This document shows, in pieces, positions 27,623 through 36,108 of a stretch of 64,000 nucleotides of DNA (the first letter of the stretch is position 1; each line of letters begins with the position of its first letter). Under the pieces are notes generated by a model, which did not search any database, had not been told where the DNA came from, and worked only from the letters and a program-made list of their open reading frames with translations. This DNA is from Maribacter_C sp947494565. Lineage in GTDB: Bacteria; Bacteroidota; Bacteroidia; Flavobacteriales; Flavobacteriaceae. The translations under genes were made by a program, and so were the position numbers. The stretch is from NCBI RefSeq assembly GCF_047345415.1, contig NZ_JBLFEP010000005.1, forward strand, positions 1-64,000, read 5' to 3'.

Positions 27623-27994
27623 ATGCTAGAAATCGTTTTGTATATTATTGGAGTAATCATTTTAGGATGGCTTGTCTACAGGGTCATTTATCTACGAAAG
27701 AAAAAGCGAGAATATCAAAATGCTTTCTTGGAAACCTTTTCGAACCAAGAAATTCAAATTCCAAAACTAAATACAGGCTATTCATACGGTTACCCAAGCT
27801 TAGAAATAATTTTTGAAAATAAAGAGCAATTAAAATTAGCGGAGAAAAAAGGACTGACCAAAGACTTTGAAAACAAAATTCAAAATATTCATAACGATAT
27901 AAAAGATTTTGAAGTGGACAGAGCGGTATATTTTACTTGGGAAGGGAGAACTTATAGTTATACAACTATAGAAGGAAACTCGAAAGTTGGATAA
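27623..27994 (+). CDS. Cassette 9: membrane-anchored hypothetical protein
   Basis: 123 residues. One N-terminal helix (MLEIVLYIIGVIILGWLVYRVIYL), then a basic stop-transfer and a cytoplasmic domain with the motif TGYSYGYPSLEIIFENKEQL. No family recognised. The cassette carries this gene only. Confidence 0.75.
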   Translation: MLEIVLYIIGVIILGWLVYRVIYLRKKKREYQNAFLETFSNQEIQIPKLNTGYSYGYPSLEIIFENKEQLKLAEKKGLTKDFENKIQNIHNDIKDFEVDRAVYFTWEGRTYSYTTIEGNSKVG

Positions 27995-27999
27995 AAAAC

Positions 28000-28192
28000 T
28001 GTTGGTAACACTGTATATAGCAAATAGGGCGTTTGGTGGTTTACGAAAGTTCAGTGCTTTTACCAACGCCGCCAAATCGTTGATTTGGCTTTTAAGAATG
28101 AATAAATTAAAAACAAAATACAACGATTTGGCTCAGTGCAAACTTGAAAGTTTATTGCTTTCTACTGCCCTACTTGCCATATACTAAACGTT
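28000..28192 (+). repeat. attC-like repeat 9 (distinct class)
   Basis: Left arm TGTTGGTAAC complements the start of cassette 9 over 10 bases. ACTGTATATAGCAAATAGGGC pairs with GCCCTACTTGCCATATACT. Inner stem CCAAATCGTTGATTTGG. Body differs from the other classes but keeps the same end rule. Confidence 0.9.
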
Positions 28193-28218
28193 AGCAACAA
28201 GATAAAAAAGTTAAATCC

Positions 28219-28803
28219 ATGGCAGTTTGGATGCAAATAATTGGGTTGAGAAAATTGGATTCTCTTTCAGCTGAAAAGAATAGATTTTCGAAAATCCTAT
28301 CTGAGTTGGAAACAGATTTTGATTTTATCAGTGACTGGAATTTACATCAACCGTATAATTCAAAGAACTGGAAACTCAAAAAACACAATGCATTCGAATA
28401 TTTTCAATATTCATTTAAATCAGACTCTGAAATAGATAATCTGGACATGGACTCAATTCGTATTTTTATTGAAAACCCTGATTTTATTAGCTTTTACGCT
28501 CCTCAATATTATTTTTACAATTGGTGGGACTTTATAAATGGAAGAGGAAAAATAGCAACAGAAGGTTGGCGCAATTTTTTTGGACTTATTGCTTCGAAGT
28601 ATGGCCTCAAAGAACTAATCTATTCATCTGAAGCTGGATTTTCGACAGACGCAATTTATGAAGGAGATGAAACTTTTGAAACCTACTATAAATATTGGAA
28701 AAGTCATCCTGAATTTCGAAAAAACGATTTATACGATATATCCAAGCAATCCGAGCATTTTATTGAAAAAATAAATCCAGTTGCTAACAATACCTATAAT
28801 TAA
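28219..28803 (+). CDS. Cassette 10: hypothetical protein, 194 aa
   Basis: Soluble, aromatic-rich (APQYYFYNWWDFINGRG), no signal. The final codons ANNTYN and the stop are formed by the repeat itself, so the C-terminus depends on the recombination site. No family recognised. Start follows the GTT junction by 26 bases. Confidence 0.75.
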   Translation: MAVWMQIIGLRKLDSLSAEKNRFSKILSELETDFDFISDWNLHQPYNSKNWKLKKHNAFEYFQYSFKSDSEIDNLDMDSIRIFIENPDFISFYAPQYYFYNWWDFINGRGKIATEGWRNFFGLIASKYGLKELIYSSEAGFSTDAIYEGDETFETYYKYWKSHPEFRKNDLYDISKQSEHFIEKINPVANNTYN

Positions 28804-28971
28804 TACGGACTTCGAGCTTTAGGCCAAGGTCTGTGTATATTTAGGGAGTCGCAAAATCTTTGGGATTTTGCTTTCGACTAAAAAAGAAAAAACAAAACCA
28901 AAAGCTTTTGCTTAGCGTGTAGCTGGAAATCCGCTGGATTTCTGCGTCGCACTAATCATAGCCTAGGCGTT
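28781..28971 (+). repeat. attC-like repeat 10
   Basis: Left arm TTGCTAAC complements the start of cassette 10. Class of repeats 5 and 6 with CCTATAATTAATACGGAC and CGCACTAATCATAGCC; inner hairpins GCAAAATC..GATTTTGC and GAAATCCGCTGGATTTC. The right end reads TAGGCGTT in place of ACCGTT. Confidence 0.92.
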
Positions 28972-28984
28972 ACCATACATACGA

Positions 28985-29719
28985 ATGAACATTTTCGGAT
29001 TTAACAAAAAACAGGAATATTCAGCAAAGGATATTTTAAAACAACTTGACAAGTGCGCTGAAGATTACACCTTTCCAATGCTTGATAATGGATATGTTTA
29101 TCCTGTTCATTCTAAATTGAGCGCATATCGAGATGATAGACGTTGGGCTTTGATAATTGAGGCTATCGGATTTAATTATCGTGGTGGCGGACACAATGGA
29201 ATTAGTAACTGTTTGCACATATTTGGAAACTGTATTGACACAAAACCGGGAACTGATAACGCCAATTTTATTTACATCACGGATAATAGTTCAGACTTTC
29301 CAACTTTCGATGAAGAATACGAAGAGAGTTTAAATCCAAAATCGAAGACTATGATGTTGCGAAGTATAGAAATCGTAATCAATCATAATCGGGAATTCTA
29401 TTTGAACAAAGGAATTGAATTGGAAGAAGAAGATAAAATTTTCATTTGGGAATTTTTAAGAGGTTTAGAACCTGAATACAATAAAGAGTTTGAGGCAACT
29501 GAAAAAGAAATTAGAGAAAGAATCCCAATGGACTTGCCAAAGATTATGGAATTAACGGAATGGAATCATCCTGACTGTGCGGATTCTGAACTTCCAAGCA
29601 AAAACGAAACATTTAGGCAAATAGCAAAGGTTTTGGAAACTGGAAAAACGGAGTTTTACAAACCGACTGAAAAACCAAATAATCATTGGAAAAATTGGCC
29701 TGATGGAGGTTCGCTGTAA
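28985..29719 (+). CDS. Cassette 11: conserved hypothetical (DUF7003-like)
   Basis: 244 residues. N-terminal NGYVYPVHSKLSAYRDDRRWALIIEAIGFNYRGGGHNGISN and the later I.WEFLR segment are typical of a Bacteroidota family labelled DUF7003, of unknown function. No signal or membrane segment. The family name is from recollection and should be verified. One gene per cassette, start 13 bases after GTT. Confidence 0.75.
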   Translation: MNIFGFNKKQEYSAKDILKQLDKCAEDYTFPMLDNGYVYPVHSKLSAYRDDRRWALIIEAIGFNYRGGGHNGISNCLHIFGNCIDTKPGTDNANFIYITDNSSDFPTFDEEYEESLNPKSKTMMLRSIEIVINHNREFYLNKGIELEEEDKIFIWEFLRGLEPEYNKEFEATEKEIRERIPMDLPKIMELTEWNHPDCADSELPSKNETFRQIAKVLETGKTEFYKPTEKPNNHWKNWPDGGSL

Positions 29720-29726
29720 AAAGTAC

Positions 29727-29921
29727 GTATGGTAACAAAACCTATAAACAATACGTGTTTAGGTTTTGGTCGCTGGGTTTGCGTATTTTTATGATGTCCG
29801 CAAAATCTTTGGGATTTTGCTCTGGACAGGAAAAAATAAATCAAAACAAAAAGATTTAGCTCCATGCGCAGACGGAAACGAAAAGTTTCCTTGTCCCCGC
29901 ACTACGGTTAGCCGAACCGTT
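29727..29921 (+). repeat. attC-like repeat 11
   Basis: Left arm GTATGGTAAC complements the start of cassette 11 over 10 bases. Left flank is AAAACCTATAAACAATACG, right flank resembles repeats 2/4 (GGAAAC..GTTTCC hairpin, CGCACTACGGTTAGCCGAACCGTT): an apparent left/right hybrid of two repeat classes. Confidence 0.92.
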
Positions 29922-29935
29922 ACCTGCAAGCTGAA

Positions 29936-30523
29936 ATGAAGAGCAGTTTAAAAATAATAATTCTGATTTTGACATTAAGTTCCTGTAAAATGGAATCTGG
30001 AAAGGATTCGATTGAGTTAAAATCTGACCAGAAAATAGAAGTTGAACAAAAACAGAAAACTGAATCGACCAATTTTACGATATTGGAAATTGACTCGCTT
30101 TTTAATAATGGAATTCTGACTAAAAAATTCTATCCAAATATGTCTTATTGTGGTGGTGCGCTTTATGGATATTATTACAAAGATGAACTAAAAATAATTG
30201 ATTCTGAATATGGAGCAGAATTAGGGTTTTCAAGTAAAAAAATATATTGTAATGGGAACAAAATACTTAAGATAAACTATCGGGAATATTTCCCAGAGGA
30301 TGGAAAATATTTAAAAAATTATCCACTTGAAAAGTACGAATATGACCCAAGTAAAATGACATATTCTGATACTATTTACGAAAGTACTTCATTGAATAAA
30401 TATGAATTTAAAAAAATGGCTGATAACAAAGTAGTTTCAACTATAATTGATTCCACTCTGATGAAAAGACTGATTGATTGCGGAAAACGAATGAAAACGG
30501 AATTAGAATCTATTAATAAATAA
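29936..30523 (+). CDS. Cassette 12: lipoprotein, 195 aa
   Basis: Lipobox signal MKSSLKIIILILTLSSC, then a charged linker and a domain with YCGGALYGYYYKDELKIIDSEYGAELGFSSKKIY, reminiscent of small Bacteroidota beta-strand lipoproteins of unknown role. One gene, starting 14 bases after the junction GTT. Confidence 0.75.
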   Translation: MKSSLKIIILILTLSSCKMESGKDSIELKSDQKIEVEQKQKTESTNFTILEIDSLFNNGILTKKFYPNMSYCGGALYGYYYKDELKIIDSEYGAELGFSSKKIYCNGNKILKINYREYFPEDGKYLKNYPLEKYEYDPSKMTYSDTIYESTSLNKYEFKKMADNKVVSTIIDSTLMKRLIDCGKRMKTELESINK

Positions 30524-30529
30524 AAGCCA

Positions 30530-30725
30530 GCAGGTAACAACGTGTATGAAACATAGCAAATAAATGCTAAATCAAAAGGTTTGTACTTTTTTACAAAAGC
30601 CACCAAATTTTTTATTTGGTTATATTCATAAAAGAAAATTAAACATAGAAATAAAAAATTCGGCTCGTGCTAAATCCGAAAAGTAAGTGTCTTTTTACAC
30701 GCTACGTTTCATACACAAGACCGTT
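30530..30725 (+). repeat. attC-like repeat 12 (distinct class)
   Basis: Left arm GCAGGTAAC complements the start of cassette 12. GTGTATGAAAC at left pairs perfectly with GTTTCATACAC at right. Inner stem CCACCAAAT..ATTTGG. Ends AAGACCGTT. Confidence 0.9.
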
Positions 30726-30786
30726 AGCTTTAATCAAAAAACTATATTTTTTAACATCAAAACATTTAAATAAAACTCTAGAGCAA

Positions 30787-32538
30787 ATGACTAAAGCAAA
30801 ACAATATTTTGATAAAACACTAACGAAGTTCAATGCCAGAATATTGATCATACTGGTAATCACATTTCTTGCCTGTGACGAAGATGAACAAGAATCTACT
30901 GGTAATGTTCAAGGTATTGTTTCTTCAGAAGGTATTGCGGTTGATGGCGCTTCCATCATATTAGAATCAACAAATCAAACTACTAGTGATTTTCAGGGGC
31001 GATATAGCCTTGAAGATGTTGAAGCCAAAACCTATAAAATAATGGTGGAAAAAGAAGGATATGTAAATATTAATGAAGACCTCACTGTTTTAGGTGGTCA
31101 AACCCAAACAAAGAACTTTGATATTACTAAAATTAGCGAACCTGTAATATATATAGGTGCAGTCTCAGATATTTTTCAAACTACTGCAACCGTTAAAGGT
31201 AATATTAGTTTTTTAGGAGCAGGATATTCTGGAACAATACAACACGGTCATTGTTGGTCTACTAACACAGAACCAACAATAAATGATTCTAAAACAGAAT
31301 TAGGTACAGCAAAATCAACTGGTGAATATGAAAGTGAGATTACCTCACTTGAAGCAAAAACCATTTATTATGTCCGATCCTACATACAAATAGGAACATT
31401 TGTTTTTTATAGTGACCAGGTAGAATTTAAAACGAAACCTTATCCTCCTGAAATAAACGATTTCAACCCCAAGTTTGGACCCGTTGGAACACTGGTCGAA
31501 ATAAGTGGTAACCATTTTTCAACTATTTCAGAAAACTTTGTAAAATTTGGAAATTTTATAGCAGAAATAGAATCAGTATCAGAAAACTTATTAATAGTTA
31601 AAGTGCCATATGTAGATAAATCTCAAAAAGTAAATATTTCAGTAACAACTGAAGATATGACAGATATTTCTCTGAATCTTTTTGATATATGGTTTCCCTG
31701 GAATAAGTTAAACAATCAAGATTCAAAAACCCTAAATGCCGCATCCTTTGTCGCGCATGATAATGGATATGTCATTGGGGCAAATAGTTCCAATATGCTA
31801 AAATATAATCCAGAAAATGATTTATGGGAAAACAATTTAGTCTTACCAGAAAACTCTGGAGAAAAACCATTTGCTTTTACTTCTGGCTCAAGAATATTTA
31901 TCATGCTTGCCAATGGGTTTTGGGAATATACCGCCGACAATTGGATACAAAAATCCAATTTTCCTGGTTCATTGCAAACTGATAGAAGGTATAATTTTAA
32001 TTTTAGCATTGGAACAAATTTATATATAGGTAATTGTTATAAAACATATGAATTCTGGAGCTATAACATTTTAGATGATACTTGGAGTCGAAAAGCTGAT
32101 TTTACCGGGAATTTTAACACGAGTAATCCCGTTTGGGGGAATTTTACATTTTCATTAAACCAAAAAAGCTTTTTAGGAGTTAGTCAAACCGCATTTGCAA
32201 TTAATACACTATGGGAGTATAATCCTGAGCAAGATATATGGATACCCAGATCACCAATACCTTCAAATGCCTATGACTCATATGCAAGCTTTATTATTGA
32301 CAATGTCGCTTATTTAGGACTAGGTAGAAACTTTGAGTGGGGAGATGGATATGTTTCCAATACCTTATGGAAATACGACCTTATTAATGACAAATGGGAT
32401 AAACTTCAAAATTCCCCAACAAATATGTCTGTTTATGCAAGTTTTGCAATAAAAAATAAAGGTTATATCATCCCCTTTCGCACAAGTTTTGATAGAAAAA
32501 TAGATGAAGTTTGGGAATTTGACCCATCAAGAAACTAG
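30787..32538 (+). CDS. Cassette 13: surface lipoprotein with carboxypeptidase-like, IPT/TIG and Kelch-like repeats
   Basis: 583 residues. The frame extends upstream through the repeat, but this ATG starts the export signal (FNARILIILVITFLAC, a lipobox). Order: carboxypeptidase-regulatory-like beta sandwich (GNVQGIVSSEGIAVDGASIIL...QGRYSLEDV), a fibronectin-like stretch, an IPT/TIG domain (PEINDFNPKFGPVGTLVEISGNHF), then Kelch-type repeats with LWEYNPEQDIW, LWKYDLINDKWDKL. Such proteins bind glycans or partners at the cell surface in Bacteroidota. Carried as a single-gene cassette of about 1.9 kb. Confidence 0.85.
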   Translation: MTKAKQYFDKTLTKFNARILIILVITFLACDEDEQESTGNVQGIVSSEGIAVDGASIILESTNQTTSDFQGRYSLEDVEAKTYKIMVEKEGYVNINEDLTVLGGQTQTKNFDITKISEPVIYIGAVSDIFQTTATVKGNISFLGAGYSGTIQHGHCWSTNTEPTINDSKTELGTAKSTGEYESEITSLEAKTIYYVRSYIQIGTFVFYSDQVEFKTKPYPPEINDFNPKFGPVGTLVEISGNHFSTISENFVKFGNFIAEIESVSENLLIVKVPYVDKSQKVNISVTTEDMTDISLNLFDIWFPWNKLNNQDSKTLNAASFVAHDNGYVIGANSSNMLKYNPENDLWENNLVLPENSGEKPFAFTSGSRIFIMLANGFWEYTADNWIQKSNFPGSLQTDRRYNFNFSIGTNLYIGNCYKTYEFWSYNILDDTWSRKADFTGNFNTSNPVWGNFTFSLNQKSFLGVSQTAFAINTLWEYNPEQDIWIPRSPIPSNAYDSYASFIIDNVAYLGLGRNFEWGDGYVSNTLWKYDLINDKWDKLQNSPTNMSVYASFAIKNKGYIIPFRTSFDRKIDEVWEFDPSRN

Positions 32539-32592
32539 AGAAATATCTTATTATTATCCTAAAACATTAATCTACCAAATAATAAATTGACT

Positions 32593-32787
32593 AAAGCTAA
32601 CAAAACCTATAAACAATACGGGCTTCGGGCTTAATCGCTGGGTCTGTGTATTTTTATTAAGTCCGCAAAATCTTTTGGATTTTGCTTTTTAGCGGGACAA
32701 AGAAAAAAAGAAAATCAAAAGATTTTGCTATGTGCGGGCGGAAAGCAAACGCTAGTTTGCTCCCATACTGTTCATAACTCAACCGTT
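32593..32787 (+). repeat. attC-like repeat 13
   Basis: Left arm AAAGCTAAC complements the start of cassette 13. AAAACCTATAAACAATACGGGC pairs with CCCATACTGTTCATAACT. Inner hairpins GCAAAATC..GATTTTGC and AGCAAACGCTAGTTTGCT. Confidence 0.92.
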
Positions 32788-32840
32788 AGGTGCAATTAGC
32801 TCAATGTCATATTTGATAATTATATGTACCTTTCAATGGC

Positions 32841-33800
32841 ATGACCCAACCAACCACACCCCTTAGATTGCCACGTTGTAATTATCCAACAGCTGATGAT
32901 ACACCAAACCATGGAATATTTGACCTTCCAAAAGAACTATCACTAGTTGATTTTGAGTCGGCTCGAAATTATCGGAGTCACACATACTTGGCAATACCCC
33001 TTAATGGATTTGACAAATCCAAAATTTTGGAATTAGCCCACATCATTGCCAAATCGTTCGCTATGAATGAACCAATGAACAGGCACGTTCATCCTCCGAT
33101 GAAGGTTCCAGCGGAAATTATAAATACCAAACACCAGGATGCTTTTGGCAAGGATGCTTTTGGTCTCTGGACTACGGAAAACATTCTTTTTTGGTGTATC
33201 CGATTGATTATGTTAACGGATCCCTCCCAACCAAAAGGCCGTATAGGGATAAACCAAGATCTTTTGCGCCATTCATTGATGATAACAGATACACATTCCA
33301 AACCAATTGGCGGTGCTCTGAACATTACGTTGCCTCCCCAAGAAGATGATTTAAGAGAGGATGATCCCTTCCTCCGGGCCATGTTTTCGTATCAAGATCC
33401 AATACTCGACTTTATCCATAAGCATGAACATAAGGCTATTAAAGCGCTAAATGACACCTATCCAGATTTCGAAAAGGCCCTAAACTCTGGGAAGGTAGGA
33501 TACATCGCCATGATTGCCCGATCTACTTCACTACCCACTGAACACACCTTTGAGCTCTTTGCAGCATCTTTTGAGCATTTTCAGGAGCATGGATATGAAT
33601 ACATGATGATAACAGGCACCAATCAATGGACCGGTGCTGCTTGTGAAGCTTTGGGATCAACCCGAATTTACTTTTGCCCCTTTCGAGATGAGCAACGAGT
33701 TGCCATTGAGACTAAGGCTAAACAAAATGAACCCTATTCCTCAGATGGGTATATTTCCAACAAAGATAGCGGGCTGATGATATACGCCCTAAAACTATAA
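32841..33800 (+). CDS. Cassette 14, gene 1: unidentified enzyme, GNAT-like C-terminus
   Basis: 319 residues, soluble. The C-terminal region YEYMMITGTNQWTGAACEALGSTRIYFCPFRDE resembles the last strand and cofactor loop of GNAT acyltransferases, while the N-terminal half is unassigned. It is 1 bp ahead of an APC amino-acid permease gene, so both belong to one transcript and one cassette; a role on an amino acid or amine is implied. Base composition is visibly richer in G and C than the neighbouring cassettes, hinting at a different source. Confidence 0.8.
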   Translation: MTQPTTPLRLPRCNYPTADDTPNHGIFDLPKELSLVDFESARNYRSHTYLAIPLNGFDKSKILELAHIIAKSFAMNEPMNRHVHPPMKVPAEIINTKHQDAFGKDAFGLWTTENILFWCIRLIMLTDPSQPKGRIGINQDLLRHSLMITDTHSKPIGGALNITLPPQEDDLREDDPFLRAMFSYQDPILDFIHKHEHKAIKALNDTYPDFEKALNSGKVGYIAMIARSTSLPTEHTFELFAASFEHFQEHGYEYMMITGTNQWTGAACEALGSTRIYFCPFRDEQRVAIETKAKQNEPYSSDGYISNKDSGLMIYALKL

Positions 33801-33801
33801 G

Positions 33802-35184
33802 ATGGATACAACACATGGCGAAACTGGAAAATTAAGGAGGATATTGGGCCTCAGCTCTTTGTTTGCCATTGCTGTGGGAGTTGTAGTGGCACAAGTTGTA
33901 TTCATAAGTATACTACAAGGAGTCGGCATAGGAGGAAGTGACTTTTTTGTAGCCCTTATCGTCGCCTTTATTCTGACGCTCTGTTATGTATTTACTTTTT
34001 CTGAACTGGCGGTTATGCTTCCCAAAGCAGGAAGTATTAGTGCCTATACAGAAGTGTCGATAGGCCATGTGCCGGCAATTATAGCTACAATTGCCGGATA
34101 CCTGGCGCCAGCAGTTTTTGGTTTACCAGCAGAGTTATTCTTATTGGAAGCCGTTTTAGACACTTTGTTCCCAGAGTCCTTTACCCAAATAGGCTGGCTG
34201 ATCATTTTGGTGTTACTGTTCCTGAATATTCTTGGGGTAGACTTTTTTGCCAAAGTTCAGAATTTGTTTGCCTATTTAATGATAGTATCGTTATTGGTAA
34301 TTGGCATAGCAGGATTGGCCCAAAGTGAACCTCAAGGCGCATCGGTAATCTCCATTTTCGAAGGGTTAAAAGATCTTGATATTGGTGTGCTGTCTCTAAC
34401 GATGTTGGCACTATGGTCTTTTTTTGGATTGGAATTCGTTTGCCCAATGATCGAGGAAACCAAAAACCCCGGCAAAAATATACCCCGCTCCATGATACTG
34501 GCAGCTATCGTTTTGTTGGTGGTTTATGCTTTGGTTGCATTATCGGGATATCTGACCGTTCCTCAAACAGCTTTGTCCGAATCGGAGATTCCCCATAGTA
34601 TATTGGTAACTGCACTTTTTGGGGAATCAGGAAAAATAATCCTTGCTATATTGGCCGTCACAGCCACCTGTAGTACAATCAATACAGTACTAGCCACTAT
34701 TCCGCGAATGCTCTACGGTATGGGCCGTAACCAACAATTACCCACCCTGTTTACACGTCTACATCCCAAAACAAATACTCCTTGGGTGGCCATTGTATTT
34801 GTTGCTTCACTTATACTGATTCCTACAATACTGCTTAGTGGTCAAGATGATATTATTTTGACCTTGGTGATTTCTGCCGCAACAATCTGGCTGGTTGCCT
34901 ATGTCATTTCGCATATAAATCTTATTGTATTACGCAGAAGATATCCAGATTATAAGCGTCCGTTTAAAAGTCCTTGGTATCCTTTTCCTCAAATACTGGG
35001 AATCATCGGGATGGTTTATATGATCTTGAATAATTCACCTTCCCCAGAAATGACACTGCAAGTGTATATGAATGCCGGGCTTATGGTACTTATTGCTACC
35101 ATCTACGCGGCCGTTTGGGTTAAGTTTAAAATGAAAAAAGGTTGGTTTGAACCAGAGCCAATAGAAAAGGTGCTAGAGGACTAG
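33802..35184 (+). CDS. Cassette 14, gene 2: APC-family amino acid permease
   Basis: 460 residues, about twelve membrane helices. The first helix carries the APC signature (LRRILGLSSLFAIAVGVVVAQ), and helix 6 region SFFGLEFVCPMIEETKNPGKNIPRSM is typical of amino acid/polyamine antiporters and permeases. Start ATG follows the previous stop by one base. Cytoplasmic membrane; likely imports or exchanges an amino acid handled by the enzyme encoded upstream. The two-gene unit is bounded by complementary arms GTTAGGTGC/GCACCTAAC, so it moved as one cassette. Confidence 0.92.
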   Translation: MDTTHGETGKLRRILGLSSLFAIAVGVVVAQVVFISILQGVGIGGSDFFVALIVAFILTLCYVFTFSELAVMLPKAGSISAYTEVSIGHVPAIIATIAGYLAPAVFGLPAELFLLEAVLDTLFPESFTQIGWLIILVLLFLNILGVDFFAKVQNLFAYLMIVSLLVIGIAGLAQSEPQGASVISIFEGLKDLDIGVLSLTMLALWSFFGLEFVCPMIEETKNPGKNIPRSMILAAIVLLVVYALVALSGYLTVPQTALSESEIPHSILVTALFGESGKIILAILAVTATCSTINTVLATIPRMLYGMGRNQQLPTLFTRLHPKTNTPWVAIVFVASLILIPTILLSGQDDIILTLVISAATIWLVAYVISHINLIVLRRRYPDYKRPFKSPWYPFPQILGIIGMVYMILNNSPSPEMTLQVYMNAGLMVLIATIYAAVWVKFKMKKGWFEPEPIEKVLED

Positions 35185-35226
35185 AAGTTTACTTGCATTT
35201 GGAGTATGCATAATGAAAAATAAAAA

Positions 35227-35354
35227 GCACCTAACAATGGCTATAATTCATTGTGCTTTTGTGCCACACCAAAATAAAAGTATAAATCAAACACTGGATT
35301 TCGGCGGAATAATCCTGCGGATAATTCCACAACGAAATCATAGCCGAGACCGTT
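35227..35354 (+). repeat. attC-like repeat 14
   Basis: Left arm GCACCTAAC complements the start of cassette 14. AATGGCTATAATTCATTGTGC at left pairs with CACAACGAAATCATAGCC at right; class of repeat 1. Ends GAGACCGTT. Confidence 0.9.
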
Positions 35355-35370
35355 GTGTTTAATTATAAAA

Positions 35371-35877
35371 ATGTCAGAAGACGAGATAAAAAGTAGAATA
35401 TTAGAAGTCTTTGAGTCGGAAAGAAATAGTCCAGGACTAGATTTTGTGGAATCCCGTTTTATGGACTTTTTAACTTCACCTCCGAAAAAAAACCTAAAAA
35501 ACTCATTTGGTGGTGCCCGTAAATATTACAGATTTATGGACTCCATTGAATATGAATTTGGAATATGTTTCACCTATGCTGATTTAGACAAAACCTACAG
35601 CGTTAATGGATTAGCTAAGAAAGTAAGCGCTAGAATTAAAAAAGGAAAAGGTAATAATATGATTCTTAAAAGAAGGAAAGAAGAAAATGGAAAGGAAAAA
35701 TATTTTCTGGAAATTGTTCTTCTTCTAATATTGACTGGACTGTTTTACTGGTTAGGAATTGGATGGACTACAATTTTGGCGAGTATCGTTTTTGGTAGAA
35801 TTATTTATTGGATTCTTAGTAGCAAAATCTATTCTATTAAACATGCCAAACGAATGACCGAACGATTGAAAAAATAA
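35371..35877 (+). CDS. Cassette 15: hypothetical protein with C-terminal membrane hairpin
   Basis: 168 residues. A soluble N-terminal part (about 1-105, with SFGGARKYYRFMDSIEYEFGICF) is followed by two membrane helices (EIVLLLILTGLFYWLGI and TTILASIVFGRIIYWIL). A start 18 bases upstream would use GTT-junction bases as a non-ATG codon and is not preferred. No family recognised. Confidence 0.75.
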   Translation: MSEDEIKSRILEVFESERNSPGLDFVESRFMDFLTSPPKKNLKNSFGGARKYYRFMDSIEYEFGICFTYADLDKTYSVNGLAKKVSARIKKGKGNNMILKRRKEENGKEKYFLEIVLLLILTGLFYWLGIGWTTILASIVFGRIIYWILSSKIYSIKHAKRMTERLKK

Positions 35878-35878
35878 C

Positions 35879-36075
35879 TAAACACAACACAACCTATAAA
35901 CAATACGGGCTTCGGGCTTAATCGCAAGGTTTGTGTATTTTTATGAAGTCCGCAAAATCTTTTGGATTTTGCTTTTTAGCTGGACAAAGAAAAAAAGAAA
36001 ACAAAAAGATTTCGCTATGTGAGTGGCGGAAAGCAAACGCTAGTTTGCTCCCGTACTGTTCATAGCTCAACCGTG
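35879..36075 (+). repeat. attC-like repeat 15, altered right end
   Basis: Left arm TAAACACAAC complements the start of cassette 15 over 10 bases. Body as repeat 13 (AACCTATAAACAATACGGGC / CCCGTACTGTTCATAG). The right end reads CAACCGTGTG instead of CAACCGTTR, so the crossover GTT is lost. Confidence 0.88.
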
Positions 36076-36108
36076 TGTCATTAAATGAAAAACGTAATTC
36101 AAAAGAAA

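Noticed and set aside
27987..28187. Reading frame across repeat 9
   Set aside because: Entirely within the palindromic repeat; open by chance.
30667..30786. Longer start for the cassette 13 lipoprotein
   Set aside because: The extension lies in the repeat and would bury the lipobox signal.
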